Shown here: one piece after another, positions 50,149 through 62,263 of the stretch
Position numbering within the stretch: position 1 is the first letter of the stretch
How the letters are laid out: each line of letters starts with the position of its first letter
Assembly (NCBI RefSeq): GCF_002288925.2
Contig: NW_022098031.1
Coordinates: 11,596,309-11,660,308 of the forward strand
DNA: 64,000 nt
Reading direction: 5' to 3'
Origin: Delphinapterus leucas
Taxonomy: Eukaryota > Chordata > Mammalia > Artiodactyla > Monodontidae
Notes under the pieces: model-generated
The model's database searches: none
Told to the model about the DNA's origin: nothing
The model's input: only the letters and a program-made list of their open reading frames with translations
Translations under genes and position numbers: made by a program

Positions 50149-50351
50149 TTTTTTTTTTTTCCGGTACGCGGGCCTCTCACTGTTGTGGCCTCTCCCGTTG
50201 CAGAGCACAGGCTCCGGACACGCAGGCTCAGCGGCCATGGCTCACGGGCCCAGTCGCTCCACGGCATGTGGGATCTTCCCGGACCTGGACACGAACCCGT
50301 GTCCCCTGCATCAGCAGGCGCACTCTCAACCACTGCGCCACCAGGGAAGCC
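50149..50351 (-). mobile_element. Cetacean CHR-type SINE, reverse, inside L2
   Basis: The body and head are almost identical to 49069-49276. Target duplication CCTAACCCCTTCATTTT flanks it (50132-50148 and 50352-50368), marking an insertion into the older L2. Confidence 0.96.
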
Positions 50352-50368
50352 CCTAACCCCTTCATTTT

Positions 50369-50600
50369 AAGTTTACTCTGGGCATCTAATCTCTACAGAT
50401 GCAGTATCCTTTGCTTATCTGCCTCTCAGCAGTGATAGTAATTATTGACACTGAGCTATCTCCCTCCATTTGGGCTGTGACCCACTTGACGAAGTGACAG
50501 TTACCCTACTTTGGTATTCCTGGCACCTAACAAAATGCCTACTTCTATACTAGATGCTCAATAAATGCTTGTTGAATAAATGCATGAATTAATGAATGAT
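50369..50600 (+). repeat. L2 LINE, forward, 3' end
   Basis: It continues the L2 from 50148 and ends with 'gctcaataaatgcttgttga' and the typical AATGAATGA terminus. Confidence 0.85.
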
Positions 50601-52350
50601 AATTGAGGTAGTCGTTTTTGATCCCTATTTTTATCCCTTCTTCTATTCCACCATCTTGATTCCTCCTCCCTATTTTGATTCTAAAGTGTCAAAATCTCTT
50701 AAACGTTCATTAAAAACAATGTCCACCGATACATTTGCAAAGGAGGTTGGTTCAGTAAAATATGATACAGGCAGAGTCAAATTAAAATATCAAAGTAGAG
50801 TTCCTAAAAGTGAAAGATCCATATGCAAGAACAAAGTGTGAGCAGCATTACCTATGTTATGTAAATAAATAAAAGAGCGGACACGCATACATAAGGAAGT
50901 TTCTGGAAACATAGAAATAGACTTTTACTTGCTGTTTCGTCCTTTTCTGTTTGATTTTTGTTTTACCATGTACACTTATTATTTTTACATAAGAAAACAT
51001 TTATATGAGAAAAAAATGTTAACAGGGATCGTACGATGATAGAATATTGAACCATTTTTTCCTTCTATATACTTTCGTTTAATTAGCAAACATAAATGGT
51101 ATATTTTTTTAAACTGAAACTAAAGGTAGCAATGTTTCCCACGCTGGCAGATTTTTCAACATTGCCTATGAACCCACCTCCAGGAAGTGGGTTATCTAAT
51201 TTACAGCTTCAGTGAACCTGTTTCCTGGCAATGGTTGTCAGGGCACGCCTCCTTCTCTCTTGTTCTCCATCACTCTCACTCTGAAGGCCTAAGGGCAGGA
51301 AAAATACTCACAGGGAAGCAAGAAGTAGCATTAGCATCATTTTGTGTGTGCCAGATAAAAAAGAGCTGTCGACGCACTCCCCTGAGCACAGCACATACCT
51401 CTGATTCTGCCAACCTCCCTCAAAGAGGACCATCTCCTATTAAGCCTTCTGGGAAAAGTCTCAGAGCACAGTCAATGAAAAATAACCACTACTTCTTGCT
51501 TTGGTGCCAGCCTGCACAACAAAGAGTTCCTTTAACTGCCTTAAAAGGAATATACTCCTTTCCACACCTATCACATTTCATTCTCTTAACATAATGCCAC
51601 AAACTGAAAAAGGAAACAGGTTGTGAAATAATACAGAAAGTTATTTTTAATTGAAAGAGTCCATTTATCAACACTAAAAGTAAAAAAGAAGGTTCAAATT
51701 ATAAGGAGCATCAGAGAGATCCTGAAAAAGGCCTGACTCCCAAAGGCAGTGCTAAATGGCATCCCATGGCACTGACATGGACCCTGAGACTTGAGATTAA
51801 TTGCCTTGTGATACAAGGTGATTGGGGTGAGGGTTGAGGGCATACTGGCCCATTTTTCTATTTTTCTCAAACAGAGCCCTGTGTCCGAGAACTACTTGGT
51901 GCCATGAACCACTGAGGAGAGTTTAAAGTCCAGAACCACAGGAGACATGTAAAAACTTGGAGATGGAATAGTTTCCCACCCTGGGACTGAGACCTGGGGT
52001 GGGAGCGACGCATCACTGCATCCCTCATCCTTTCTCCTTCCCCTTCCCAAGCTGTAGTGGCAGCTATTATAAGGCTGGAGATGGGGGAGATGTGGGGAAA
52101 AGAGAGAAGAAAGCATAAACCAAAAGGATTCTGAGCCATTCTAACACTGGAGGTGGGGCGTGGCTTCGGATCTACAATGTATCTTTAGTTTCTGGGACTT
52201 CATGTTCCGAAGACAGATATCACTGAGGAAATCTTTGAGCCCACGGAAATTTGAGGGTCTTTGGGATCCAAACTCTCTCCAATTTGGGCTTCTGGTTTCT
52301 GCTTTGTGGACACCTTGATTCTGATACTCTTGAAGACAAGGTAGAATCTT
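50601..52350. other. Intergenic sequence, nothing recognised
   Basis: A plus-strand frame of 135 codons at 51187-51594 has no recognisable domain and ordinary composition. I do not call it a gene. Confidence 0.4.
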
Positions 52351-52377
52351 GAAGAGAGAGAGAGAGAGAGAGAGAGA
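52351..52377. repeat. (GA)n simple repeat
   Basis: About 13 GA units. Confidence 0.95.
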
Positions 52378-52719
52378 AAGAAACTGGTTCCTTAAGCCTG
52401 GCCCTTGGTTTATGTGAAAGGTAATTAAATGGAACTTTTTGTTGCCTGGGGCACCCCAGGTACTTGAGCTTCAGACACAATGCAGGAGGATAAGGAACTT
52501 CTGGATTGAAACTCCAGGACACCAGTGGGCCCCTCGATGTTATCTGAGGTTCCCTAGGTTCCCCTAGAGTTTACTGAGTAAACTCTAGTTTAAAGCTTTC
52601 TATTGTTCTAAGTGCCAGCCAGACTATGTTATAAATCAGCTATTTAACCCATGTTGAAAGCCATTTGTGCAATTTCCTTTACAACTAATCTCAGGTTTAT
52701 AAACCCTTGTTGTGTAACC

Positions 52720-53000
52720 TTGGGACACTCTCTCTTGGCCGTGTTTCTTCATCTGTAAAAGGAAGACAGACCGGAGAAGGAATAGGTCTCTGTATCAGTT
52801 AGGATGCTGTTGGCTGCAAGGAACAGAAAACTCAATTCCAACTGGCTTGAATAATAAGGACAAATATTAGTTCACATAAAAGAAAGTCCAACTCTCAGAA
52901 CCTTCCTGCTGCCACGTTCAGAACTCGCTGCTCTAACCTCTGGAGCCCGTCCCATCCTTCCAGCCTGTGACCAGCAGCAGAGAAAAACTAGTTACATATC
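52720..53000. repeat. MIR tail (reverse) followed by an unnamed old repeat
   Basis: 'gtttcttcatctgtaaaagg' near 52743-52765 is MIR reversed. From 52797 'gttaggatgctgttggctgc' begins a mammalian-wide repeat I cannot name. Confidence 0.45.
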
Positions 53001-53098
53001 ATTTTCTTGCCCCATACACACTTTAAGGTAAGCAAAAAGATTAGAATAAATTTAGAGAATAAATTAATCTTAAATTAAGATTAGAATAAATTTTAACG

Positions 53099-53371
53099 AT
53101 GAAGGAAATCGTGCACAACCAGGCCAGTCAGTGAGGCAATCAGATGAGTGCCAAGTTCTGGGAGGTGATCAGTGATGAACATGGCATTGACCCCACCAGC
53201 ACCTATCATGAGGCTAGCGACCTGCAGCTGGACAGCATCTCAGTGTACTACAATGAAGCCACAGGTGGCAAATGTGTTCCTCGTGCTATCTTGATGGATC
53301 TGGAACCTGGGACCATGGACTCTGCTTGCTCAGGTCCTTTTGGTCAGATCTTCAGACCAGACAACTTTGTT
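53099..53371 (+). pseudogene. Truncated beta-tubulin processed pseudogene
   Basis: From an ATG at 53099 the frame reads the N-terminal about 91 residues of beta-tubulin: '[14 protein letters not shown]', '[12 protein letters not shown]' and '[13 protein letters not shown]'. Beta-tubulin is the GTP-binding subunit of microtubules. Codon 12, normally the cysteine near the bound nucleotide, is a TGA stop (53132-53134). Similarity ends abruptly after DNFV at 53371, so about 80% of the protein is absent. Introns that interrupt the genomic N-terminal region are missing, so the copy came from mRNA. The exact tubulin isotype cannot be told from this fragment. Confidence 0.9.
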
Positions 53372-55152
53372 CTGAGGATTCCACGAGCACCTGAGATTTG
53401 GAACCACTCCTTAACTGTGTCCCAAAGAAGTAATAGACCCATAAGCTGCGTGGTGTACCTCAAGAGAGCAAGGTCCAGGTTCCCTGGTACAGTTCCTGAG
53501 ACATGGGACTTTCTGTGCTAAAACCAGGAAAGTCCTGGGCAAATAAGGATGAGTTGGTTACCTCATGGGTAGCTAAGTGGCAGCCATGGTGGAGTAGAGA
53601 TAAGACCTTTTCCTGCTGTGTGGGCACCATGTATGGCTTTTCCACCTGGGAGTTACCCATGGAGGGAGAGAGGGTCTGCCGGTCATGATCAAGTGCTTTA
53701 GGGGACACAGATTCAACTTAAAGTTGTTTTAAAGGAAACAAAGAAAGTAATGTGTTTTTTGCATACCATAGCTTGGGAACTGAGATTCATACCTAATACA
53801 CAGGGATTTCCATAATCCCTTAGGAAAACTTTGTAGCCAGATATATGATGGGATGCAGAACTTTTTGAATTTTAGAAGGGATCTAGGGACACATTTTACG
53901 GTATGTGTTCCTTGTCATACATGCTCCGATATAGTACTCTGTAATCAGACACACTGATACTTCTACAGAAGTGTTAATACTTACATCAAATGAGTTAAAG
54001 AACAGTAAATAGGCTTATGTCAGCTCAGGCTGGATAGTGCTGCCAAATGGGGTCAGGTTAGCTTAGGTTTTTCCACCGAGTTAGTTGCAGTTTTCAGAAA
54101 TTTTAATATCTTGGAATTACAGGTAATGAATGGGTTATTGCTGTATTTATAAATATGCATAAATATAAAGGCATGTCCTCAATTTACTATAATGTTAGCT
54201 GAAGTGTAAACTCTATCCCGTGTTTCCTAATATTGACTCTACAGACTCTGGAGGGTTTATGAATAGACAATGCTGCCTAATACGCTCATAGAGTTTATCA
54301 GACCCTAACATTGGAACTGATAATACCTATAAATTACAATATAAGGTGATATGTGCAACACTCAAAGGTTCTATTTACACGTCACAGATTTTTATCCAGA
54401 CAGCCAAGGTGTGATTGTCACAGTTTAAAATAGCTTTCCGTAAAGGTCAATGGAAATGCTGAATTTGCTGGACCTGATAATGAACAAGATATTTTTCCTC
54501 GAGTGAAACTGAACTACAGGTGATAACCTCTAAGTTTTCTCCAGGGTGATAACCGTAGGGTTTGGGGCCAAGAAAGTTTCGTTTAATGTCTCTGTGGAAG
54601 CAAAGTCAAGCGCACTGGTTTACAACTGACATCCCGGCTCTGAGAGAAATAGTGATGGTGATGATGATGATATCCATTTGTTTGTAAACCTAGAAGGTGT
54701 GGTTATTGTGACACAATTATGTACCAGCACAGTCATTCTCCGATCTGACTCAAAATCATAATTTTCAGGGCCTGAAAAGCTGTACCAAATAAGTTGACAA
54801 TCTCTAAAACTTTGGTGGTTCCATTGTCATTCTTCACCAGAAAATGAGCCCAGGTATAATTTAGTCAGAGCTCTGAAGATAAGATTCAGCGTCTTGAATC
54901 AAGTTTAGTTGTATATCAGGAATAAGTGAAAAAGCACAGGGTCGTTTGTTACAATTCTTAGATCTTCCTTTCTGCAGGGAAAGCCATGGGGGAAACAGAC
55001 GCTTTCTTAGACATTTTCCCTCTAATGAAACGATGTATAACAGGCACCTAGATTGGATTTTATGTCCACGTTTGCACTTATCTTATTTGGCCGCATAACA
55101 TGCAATTTCTTTAATCACATGTGATGGTTTGTAAAACTTGATGTTTTGCATA
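53372..55152. other. Intergenic sequence, nothing recognised
   Basis: A possible half of the palindromic element noted at 47718 lies at about 53505-53570. No gene is supported. Confidence 0.45.
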
Positions 55153-55161
55153 AGCTTTTTT

Positions 55162-55646
55162 TTTAACATCTTTATTGGTGTATAATTGCTTTACAATGGT
55201 GTTAGTTTCTGCTTTATAACAAAGTGAATCAGTTATACATATACATATGTTCCCATATCTCTTCCCTCTTGCGTCTCCCTCCCTCCCGCCCTCCCTATCC
55301 CTCCCCTCTAGGTGGTCACAAAGCACTGAGCTGATCTCCCTGTGCTATGCGGCTGCTTCCCACTAGCCATCTATTTTACGTTTGGTAGTGTATATATGTC
55401 CATGCCACTCTCTCACTTTGTCACAGCTTACCCTTCCCCCTCCCCATATCCTCAAGTCCATGCTCTAGTAGGTCTGTGTCTTTATTCCCGTCTTACCCCA
55501 GGTTCTTCATGACCTTTTTTTTTTCTTATTATTCTTAGATTCCATATATGTGTGTTAGCATACGGTATTTGTTTTTCTCTTTCTGACTTACTTCACTCTG
55601 TATGACAGACGCTAGGTCCATCCACCTCAGTACAAATAACTCAATT
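55162..55646 (-). mobile_element. L1 3' end, reverse, 5'-truncated
   Basis: It starts with the T-run and 'aacatctttattggtgtata' and extends about 485 bases into the end of ORF2. AGCTTTTTT flanks it at 55153-55161 and 55647-55655, a short target duplication. Confidence 0.9.
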
Positions 55647-56483
55647 AGCTTTTTTCTTCTTCATTTCATGTGGTTTTCAAAAGGCTTCAGAATCAGACTT
55701 CTTGTCAGAACCAATTATGCTGTCTTTTGAGATCACCTTGGTGTCAGGATTCAATGCCACCATTCATTCTTATTCCTTCAATCTCAGTATTCATGACAAA
55801 CCCATTACATGTGCCAAAATCTAAAATATTTATGTATAGACAACACTGTGTCTCTAATTACTGCAAACGAGGCTCCTTGTCTCTTTCATGGTATCTCTTC
55901 AGAGAGCGAGTGTGTGAAAAGTGTGGTAATCATCTTTTATTTTTTTCCTTTGATCAGTTCCTTTAAAACCTTCATAAAAACTCTCTTCACACCAAGTACC
56001 CAATGGCATATGCAGCTAATTGTTCCCTGTTGCCTTTGCCCCTCTGATTTGCCTAGCGAAGGCTGCTTGGCCTGATCCCTGAACTTAGAGGGCTCCTATG
56101 ACCTGTGGGGTGCGTCTGGGCCCCGTGGGAGCCCACATCTGGAGGAATCTCAGCAACTAAATGATAAACAGCCCAGGCTGCCTTTTCTCTATCTATATTG
56201 ACTAATGTTTCATTCTTTTCTGCTCCTAAGTTCAACGGACTAAGAAGACCCAGGGAAGTTTTAATTCAATACTATTCCCTTTGTCAGATATCCCCCAGGA
56301 TTCCAGCTAACACTAACCCCAAACAAAGCAAGGCCCAAAAGGAAGCATATCTCACATGTTTAGGCTCACTACTAAATGTCATAAACGATTCCTTCAAACC
56401 TTGGGCATGTAAGTCTGCGTGTATTTCTTTTCATTGTCATTCTATAATTAAGCACCCTGTAGAATAATAAATCAAAGAGAGAG
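55647..56483. other. Intergenic sequence left of the L1 pile-up
   Basis: No named repeat or coding sequence is supported. Confidence 0.45.
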
Positions 56484-56491
56484 AGGACCTT

Positions 56492-57210
56492 CAAGATGGT
56501 AGAGAAGTAAGACGTGGAGATCACCTTCCTCCCCACAGATACATCAAAACTACATCTACACGTGGAACAACTCCTACAGAGCACCTACTGAACGCTGGCA
56601 GAAGACCTCAGACCTCCCAAAAACCAAGAAACCCCCCACGTACCTGGGTAGGGCAAAAGAAAAAAGAATAAACAGAGACAAAGAATAGGGACGGGACCTG
56701 CACCAGTGGGAGGAACCCATGAAGGAGGAAAGATTTCCACACACTAGGAAGCCCCTTCACTGGCGGAGACGGGGGTGGGCGGGGGGCGGGGAGCTACGGA
56801 GCCGCGGAGGAGAGCACAGCAACAGGGGTGCTGAAGGCAAAGCGGAGAGATTCCCGCACGGAGGATCGGTGCCGACCGGCACTCACCAGCCCGAGAGGCT
56901 TGTCTGATCACCCGCCGGGGCAGGCGGGGCTGGGAGCTGAGGCTCGGGCTTCTGAGGTCGGATCCCAGTGAGAGGACTGGGGTTGGCTGCGTGAACACAG
57001 CCTGAAGGGGGCTAGTGCCACAGCTAGCTGGAAGTGAGTCCGGGAAAAAGTCTGGACCTGCCCAAGAGGCAAGAGACCATTGTTTCGGGGTGCGTGAGGA
57101 GAGGGGATTCAGAGCACCGCCTAAACCAGCTCCAGAGACCGGCATGAGCCGCGGCTATCAGCGTGGACCCCAGAGACGGGCATGAGACGCTAGGGCTACT
57201 GCAGCCACCA
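56492..57210 (+). promoter_or_regulatory. L1 5'UTR (internal promoter region)
   Basis: The region is GC-rich and CpG-containing, and homologous to 62253-62995. L1 5'UTRs carry the element's own promoter. Here the first bases (CAAGATGGTAG) depart from the YY1 core that the later copy keeps. Confidence 0.8.
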
Positions 57211-57218
57211 AGAAGCCT

Positions 57219-57458
57219 GTGTGGAATACCCATAAAGTTAACAGCTGCTCTTTCAGCAGAAACTCTGCAAGCCAGAAGGGAGTGGCAGGACATATTCAAA
57301 GAGATGAAAGGGAAACCCTACAACCAAGATTGCCCTACCCAGCAAGGATCTCATTCAGATTCGACGGAGAAATTAAAACCTTTACAGATAAGCAAAAGTT
57401 AAGAGAATTCAGCACCATCAAACCACCTTTACAACAAATGCTAAAGGAACTTCTCTAG
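57219..57458 (+). pseudogene. L1 ORF1 C-terminal remnant
   Basis: Two overlapping frames give 'SAETLQARREWQDIF' and then, after a one-base shift near 57310, 'PARISFRFDGEIKTF' and 'DKQKLREFSTIKPP', ending at TAG 57456-57458. This is the C-terminal domain of the L1 RNA-binding protein. The N-terminal coiled coil and RRM are deleted. Confidence 0.85.
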
Positions 57459-57516
57459 GTAGGAAACATAAAAGAAGGAAAAGACCTACAATAACAAACC
57501 CAAAACAACTAAGAAA

Positions 57517-60500
57517 ATGGTAATGGGAACATACATATCTATAATTACCTTAAATGGAAATGGATTAAATGCTCGAACCAAGAGACACAGACTGGCTGTA
57601 TGGATACAAAAACAAGATCCAAATATATGCTGTCTACAAGAGACCCACATCAGACCTAGGGACACATACAGACTGAAAGGGAGGGGACAGAAAAAGATAC
57701 TACATGCAAATGGAAATCAAAAGAAAGCTGGAGTAGCAATTCTCATTTCAGACAAAATAGCCTTAAAAATAAAGACTATTTCAAGAGACAAAAAGGCCAC
57801 TACATAATGATCAAGGGATGGATCCAAGAAGAAGATATAACAATTGTAAATATTGATGCACACAACATAGGAGCACATCAATACATAAGGCAAATGCTAA
57901 CAGCCATAAAAGGGGAAATCGACAGTAACAAATTAATAGTGCGGGACGTTAACACCCCACTTTCACCAATGGACAGATCATCCAAAATGAAAATAAATAG
58001 AGAAACACAAGCTTTAAATGGCACATTAAACAAGATAGACTTAATTGATATTTATAGGACATTCCATCCAAAAACAACAGAATACACTTTATTCTCAAGT
58101 GCTCATGGAACATTCTCCAGCATAGATAATATCTTGGGTCACAAATAAAACCTTGGTAAATGTAAGAAAATTGAAATCAAGTATCTTTTCCGACCACAAT
58201 GCTATGAAACTAGATATCAATTACAGGAAAGAAATTGTAAAAAATACAAAAACATGGAGGCTAAACAATACGCTACTAAATAACCAAGAGATCACTGATG
58301 AAATCAAAGAGCAAATCAAAATATACCTGGAAAAAAATGACAATGAAAACACAACGACCCAAAACCTATGGGATGCAGCAAAAGCAGTTCTAAGAGGGAA
58401 GTTTATAATAATACAGTCCTATCTCAAGAAAAAAGAAACATATCAAATAAACAACCTAACCTTACACCAAAAGCAATTAGAGAAAGAAAAACAAAAAACC
58501 CCAAAGTTAGCAGAAGGAAAGAAATCATTAAGATCAGATCAGAAATAATTGAAAAAGAAATGAAGGAAATGATAGCAAAGATCAATAAAACTAAAAGCTG
58601 GTTCTTTGAAGACAAACAAAATTGATTAGCCAGACTCATCAAGAAAAAAAGGGAGAAGACTCAAACCAACAGAATTAGAAATGAAAAGGAGAAGTAACAA
58701 CTGACAACGCAGAAATACAAAGGATCATGAGAGATTACTCCAAGCAACTATATGCCAATACAATAGACAACCTGGAAGAAATGGACAAATTCTGTATGTG
58801 TCCCTAGGTTCTTCCAAGACTGAACCAGGAGAAATAGAAAATATAAACACAGACAAATCACAAGCACTGAAACTGAAACTGTGATTAAAAATCTTCCAAC
58901 AAACAACAGCCCAGGACCAGATGGCTTCACAGGCGAATTCTATCAAACATTTAGAGAAGAGCTAACATCTATCCTTCTCAAACTCTTCCAAAATATAGCA
59001 GAGGGAGGAACACACCCAAACTCATGTGGCCAATGAGGCCACCATCACCCTGATACCAAAACCAGACAAAGATATCACACTCACAAAAAAGAAAACTACA
59101 GGCCAATATCACTGATGAATATAGATGCAAAAATTCTCAACAAAATACTAGCAAACGGAATCCAACAGCACATTAAGAGGATCATACACCATGATCAAGT
59201 GGGGTTTATCCCGGGAATGCAAGGATCTTCATATATGCACATCAATCAATGTGATAAACCATATTAACAAAATGAAGGAGGAAAACCATATGATCATCTC
59301 AATAGATGCAGAGAAAGCTTTTGAGAAAATTCAACAACAATTTTTGATAAAAACCCTCCAGAATGCAGGCATAGAGGGAACTTACCTCAACATAATAAAG
59401 GCCATATATGACAAACCCATAGCCAACATCGTTCTCAATGGTGAAAAACAGAAACCATTTCCACTAAGATCAGGAACCAGACAAGGTTGCCACTGTCACC
59501 ACTATTATTCAACATAGTTTTGGAAGTTTTAGCCACAGCAAACAGAGATGAAAAAGAAATGAAAGGAATCCAAATCAGAAAAGAAGTAAAACTGTCACTG
59601 TTTGCAGATGACACGATACTATACATAGAGAATCCTAAAGATTCTACCAGAAAACTACTAGAGCTAATCAATGAATTTGGTAAAGCAGCAGGATACAAAA
59701 TTAATGCACAGAAATCTCCTGCATTCCTATACACTAATGATGAAAAATGTGAAAGAGAAATTAAGGAAACACTCGCCTTTACCACTGCAACAAAAAGAAT
59801 AAAATACCTAGGAATAAACCTATCTAAGGAGACAAAACACCTGTATGCAGAAAACTACAAGACACTGATGAAAGAAATTAAAGATGACATAAATAGATGG
59901 AGAGATATACCATGTTCTTGGATTGGAAGAATCAATATTGTGAAAATGACTATACTACCCAAAGCAATCTACAGATTTAAAGCAATCCCTATCAAACTAC
60001 CACTGGCATTTTTCACAGAACTAGAACAAAAATTTTTACAATTTGTATGGAAACACAAAAGAACCCGAATAGCCAAAGCAATCTTGAGGAAGAAAAACAG
60101 AGCTGGAGGAATCAGGCTCCCTGACTTCAGACTATACTACAAAGCTTCAGTAATCAAGCCAGTATGGTACTGGCACAAAAACAGAAATATAGATTACTGC
60201 AACAGGCTAGAAAGCCTAGAGGTAAACCCACGCACATATGGTCACCTTATCTTTGATAAAGGAGACAGAAATATACAATGGAGAAAAGACAGCCTCTTCA
60301 ATAAATGGTGCTGGGGAAAATGGACAGCTACATGTAAAAGAATGAAATTACAACACTTCCTAACACCATATACAAAAATAAACTCAAAATGGAGTAAAGA
60401 CCTAAATGTAAGGCCAGATGCTATAAAACTCTTAGAGGAAAACATAGGCAGAACACTCTATGACATAAATCACAGCAACATCCTTTGTGACCCACCTCCT

Positions 60501-61325
60501 AGAGAAATGGTAATAAAAATAAACAAATGGGACCTAATAAAACTTATAAACTTTTGCACAGCAAAGGAAACCATAAACAAGACGAAAAGACAGCCCTCAG
60601 AGTGGGAGAAATATTAGCAAACGAAGCAATGGACAAAGGATTAATCTCCAAAATTTTTAAGCAGCTCATGCAGCTCAATATCAAAAAAACAACAACAACA
60701 ACAACCCAATCCAAAAATGGGCAGAAGACCTAAATAGAGATTTCTCCAAAGAAGATATACAGATTGCCAACAAACACATGAAAGGATACTCAACATCACT
60801 AATCATTAGAGAAATGCAAATCAAAACTACAATGAGGTATCGCCTCACACTGGTCAGAATGGCCATCATCAAAAAATCCACAACAATAAATGCTGGAGAG
60901 AGTGTGGAGAAAAGGGAACACTCTTGCACTGTTGGTGGGAATGTCAATTGATACAGCCACTATGGAGAACAGTATGGAAGTTCCTTAAAAAACTAAAAAT
61001 AGAACCACCATATGACCCAGCAATCCCACTACTGGGCATATACCCTGAGAAAACCATAATTCAAAAAGAGTCTTGTACCACAATGTTCATTGCAGCTCTA
61101 TTTACAATAGCCAGGACATGGAAGCAAACTAAGTGTCCATCGACAGATGAATGGATAAAGAAGATGTGGCACATACATACAATGGAATATTACTCAGCCA
61201 TAAAAAGAAACGAAATTGAGTTATTTGTAGTGAGGTGGATGGACCTAGAGACTGTCATACAGAGTGAAGTACGTCAGAAAGAGAAAAACAAATGCCAAAT
61301 GCTAACACATATATATGGAATCTAA
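57517..61325 (+). pseudogene. L1 ORF2 (endonuclease plus reverse transcriptase), broken
   Basis: The ATG at 57517 begins the endonuclease domain: the 'CCLQETH' glutamate motif, a 'DVNTPLS' motif with Asp and Asn kept, 'SIDNILG' and 'FSDHNAM' with its histidine are visible. A frame change at about 57807, a stop at 58146-58148 and more shifts between 58548 and 59487 follow. The reverse transcriptase resumes with a 376-codon open frame (59487-60617) holding FADD at 59601-59612. A C-terminal segment is at 60924-61325. The active-site residues survive while the frame is lost. Confidence 0.93.
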
Positions 61326-61700
61326 AAAAAAAACAATCCTGGTTCTGAAGAACCTAGGGCCAGGACAGGAGTAAAGACACAAACATAGAGAATGGATTTG
61401 AGGACACGGGGAGGGAGAAGTGTAAGCTGGGACAAAGTGAGTGAGTGGCATGGACTTATATACACTACCAAATGTAAAATAGATAGCTAGTGGGAAGCAG
61501 CTGCATAGCACAGGGAGATCAGCTCAGTGCTTTGTGACCACCTAGAGGGGTGGGATAGGGAGGGTTGGAGGGTGGGAGATGCAAGAGGGAGGGGATATGG
61601 GGATATATGTATATGTATAGCTGATTCACATTGTTATACAGCAGAAATTGACACACTATTGGAAAGCAATTATACTCCAATAAAGATGTTTAAAAAAAAA

Positions 61701-62251
61701 AATCATGTACCACAATGTTCATGGCAGCCCTATTTGCAATAGCCAGGACATGGAAGCAACCTAAATCTCCATCAACAGATGAATGGATAAAGAAGATGTG
61801 GCACATGTATACAATGGAACATTACTCATCCATAGAAAGAAATGAAATTGAGTTATTTGTAGTGAGGTGGATGGACCTAGAGTCTGTTATACAGAGTGAA
61901 GTAAGACAGAAAAACAAATACCGTATGCTAACACATATATATGGAATCTAAAAAAAAATGGTTCTGAAGAATCTAGGGGCAGGACAGGAATAAAGACGCA
62001 GACATAGAGAATGGACTGGAGGACACAGGAAGGGGGAAGGATAAGCTGGGACAAAGTGAGAGAGTGACATTAACATAAAATAGATAGCTAGTGGGAAGCA
62101 GCGCATAGCACAGGGAGATCAGCTCGGTGCTTTTTGACCACCTATTGGGGTGGGATAGGGAGGGTGGGAGGCAGACCCAAGAGGGAGGGGATATGGTGAT
62201 ATATGTATACGTATAGCTGATTCACTTTGTTATACAGCAGAAACTAACACA
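61701..62251 (+). mobile_element. L1 3' fragment directly behind the preceding L1 tail
   Basis: The piece repeats the last about 550 bases of L1 (start 'ttcatggcagccctatttgc'), directly following the A-tail of the L1 at 56484-61700. It lacks the expected 3' terminus: it stops at 'aactaacacaac' where the next L1 5' end begins. Confidence 0.88.
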
Positions 62252-62252
62252 A

Positions 62253-62263
62253 CAAGATGGCGG
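62253..62263 (+). promoter_or_regulatory. YY1-like motif at the L1 5' terminus
   Basis: CAAGATGGCGG matches the YY1 consensus and sits at the first bases of the element, the same place as the YY1 site known to set the start of human L1 transcripts. Confidence 0.6.

Larger units (their letters stand above)
56484..61700 (+). mobile_element. L1 LINE with 5'UTR, internal ORF1 deletion and broken ORF2
   Basis: The element has a 5' end (TCAAGATGG, 56491), about 720 bases of CpG-rich 5'UTR, a remnant of ORF1 from about 57219, a broken but near-complete ORF2, and the 3'UTR ending 'caataaagatgtttaaaaaa' at about 61700. Its 5'UTR aligns with that of the L1 starting at 62252 until about 57210, where the two part. 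Most of ORF1 and the rest of the 5'UTR are missing, so the length (about 5.2 kb) is shorter than a full L1. Confidence 0.93.

Noticed and set aside
51187..51594. 135-codon open frame
   Set aside because: No domain, no codon-use evidence that I could judge, and no splice or promoter context. Frames of this size occur by chance in 64 kb.
53144..53521. 125-codon open frame that looks like a new tubulin-related gene
   Set aside because: The true parental start is at 53099 with a stop at codon 12, and the last about 50 codons are unrelated sequence. It is a pseudogene fragment.
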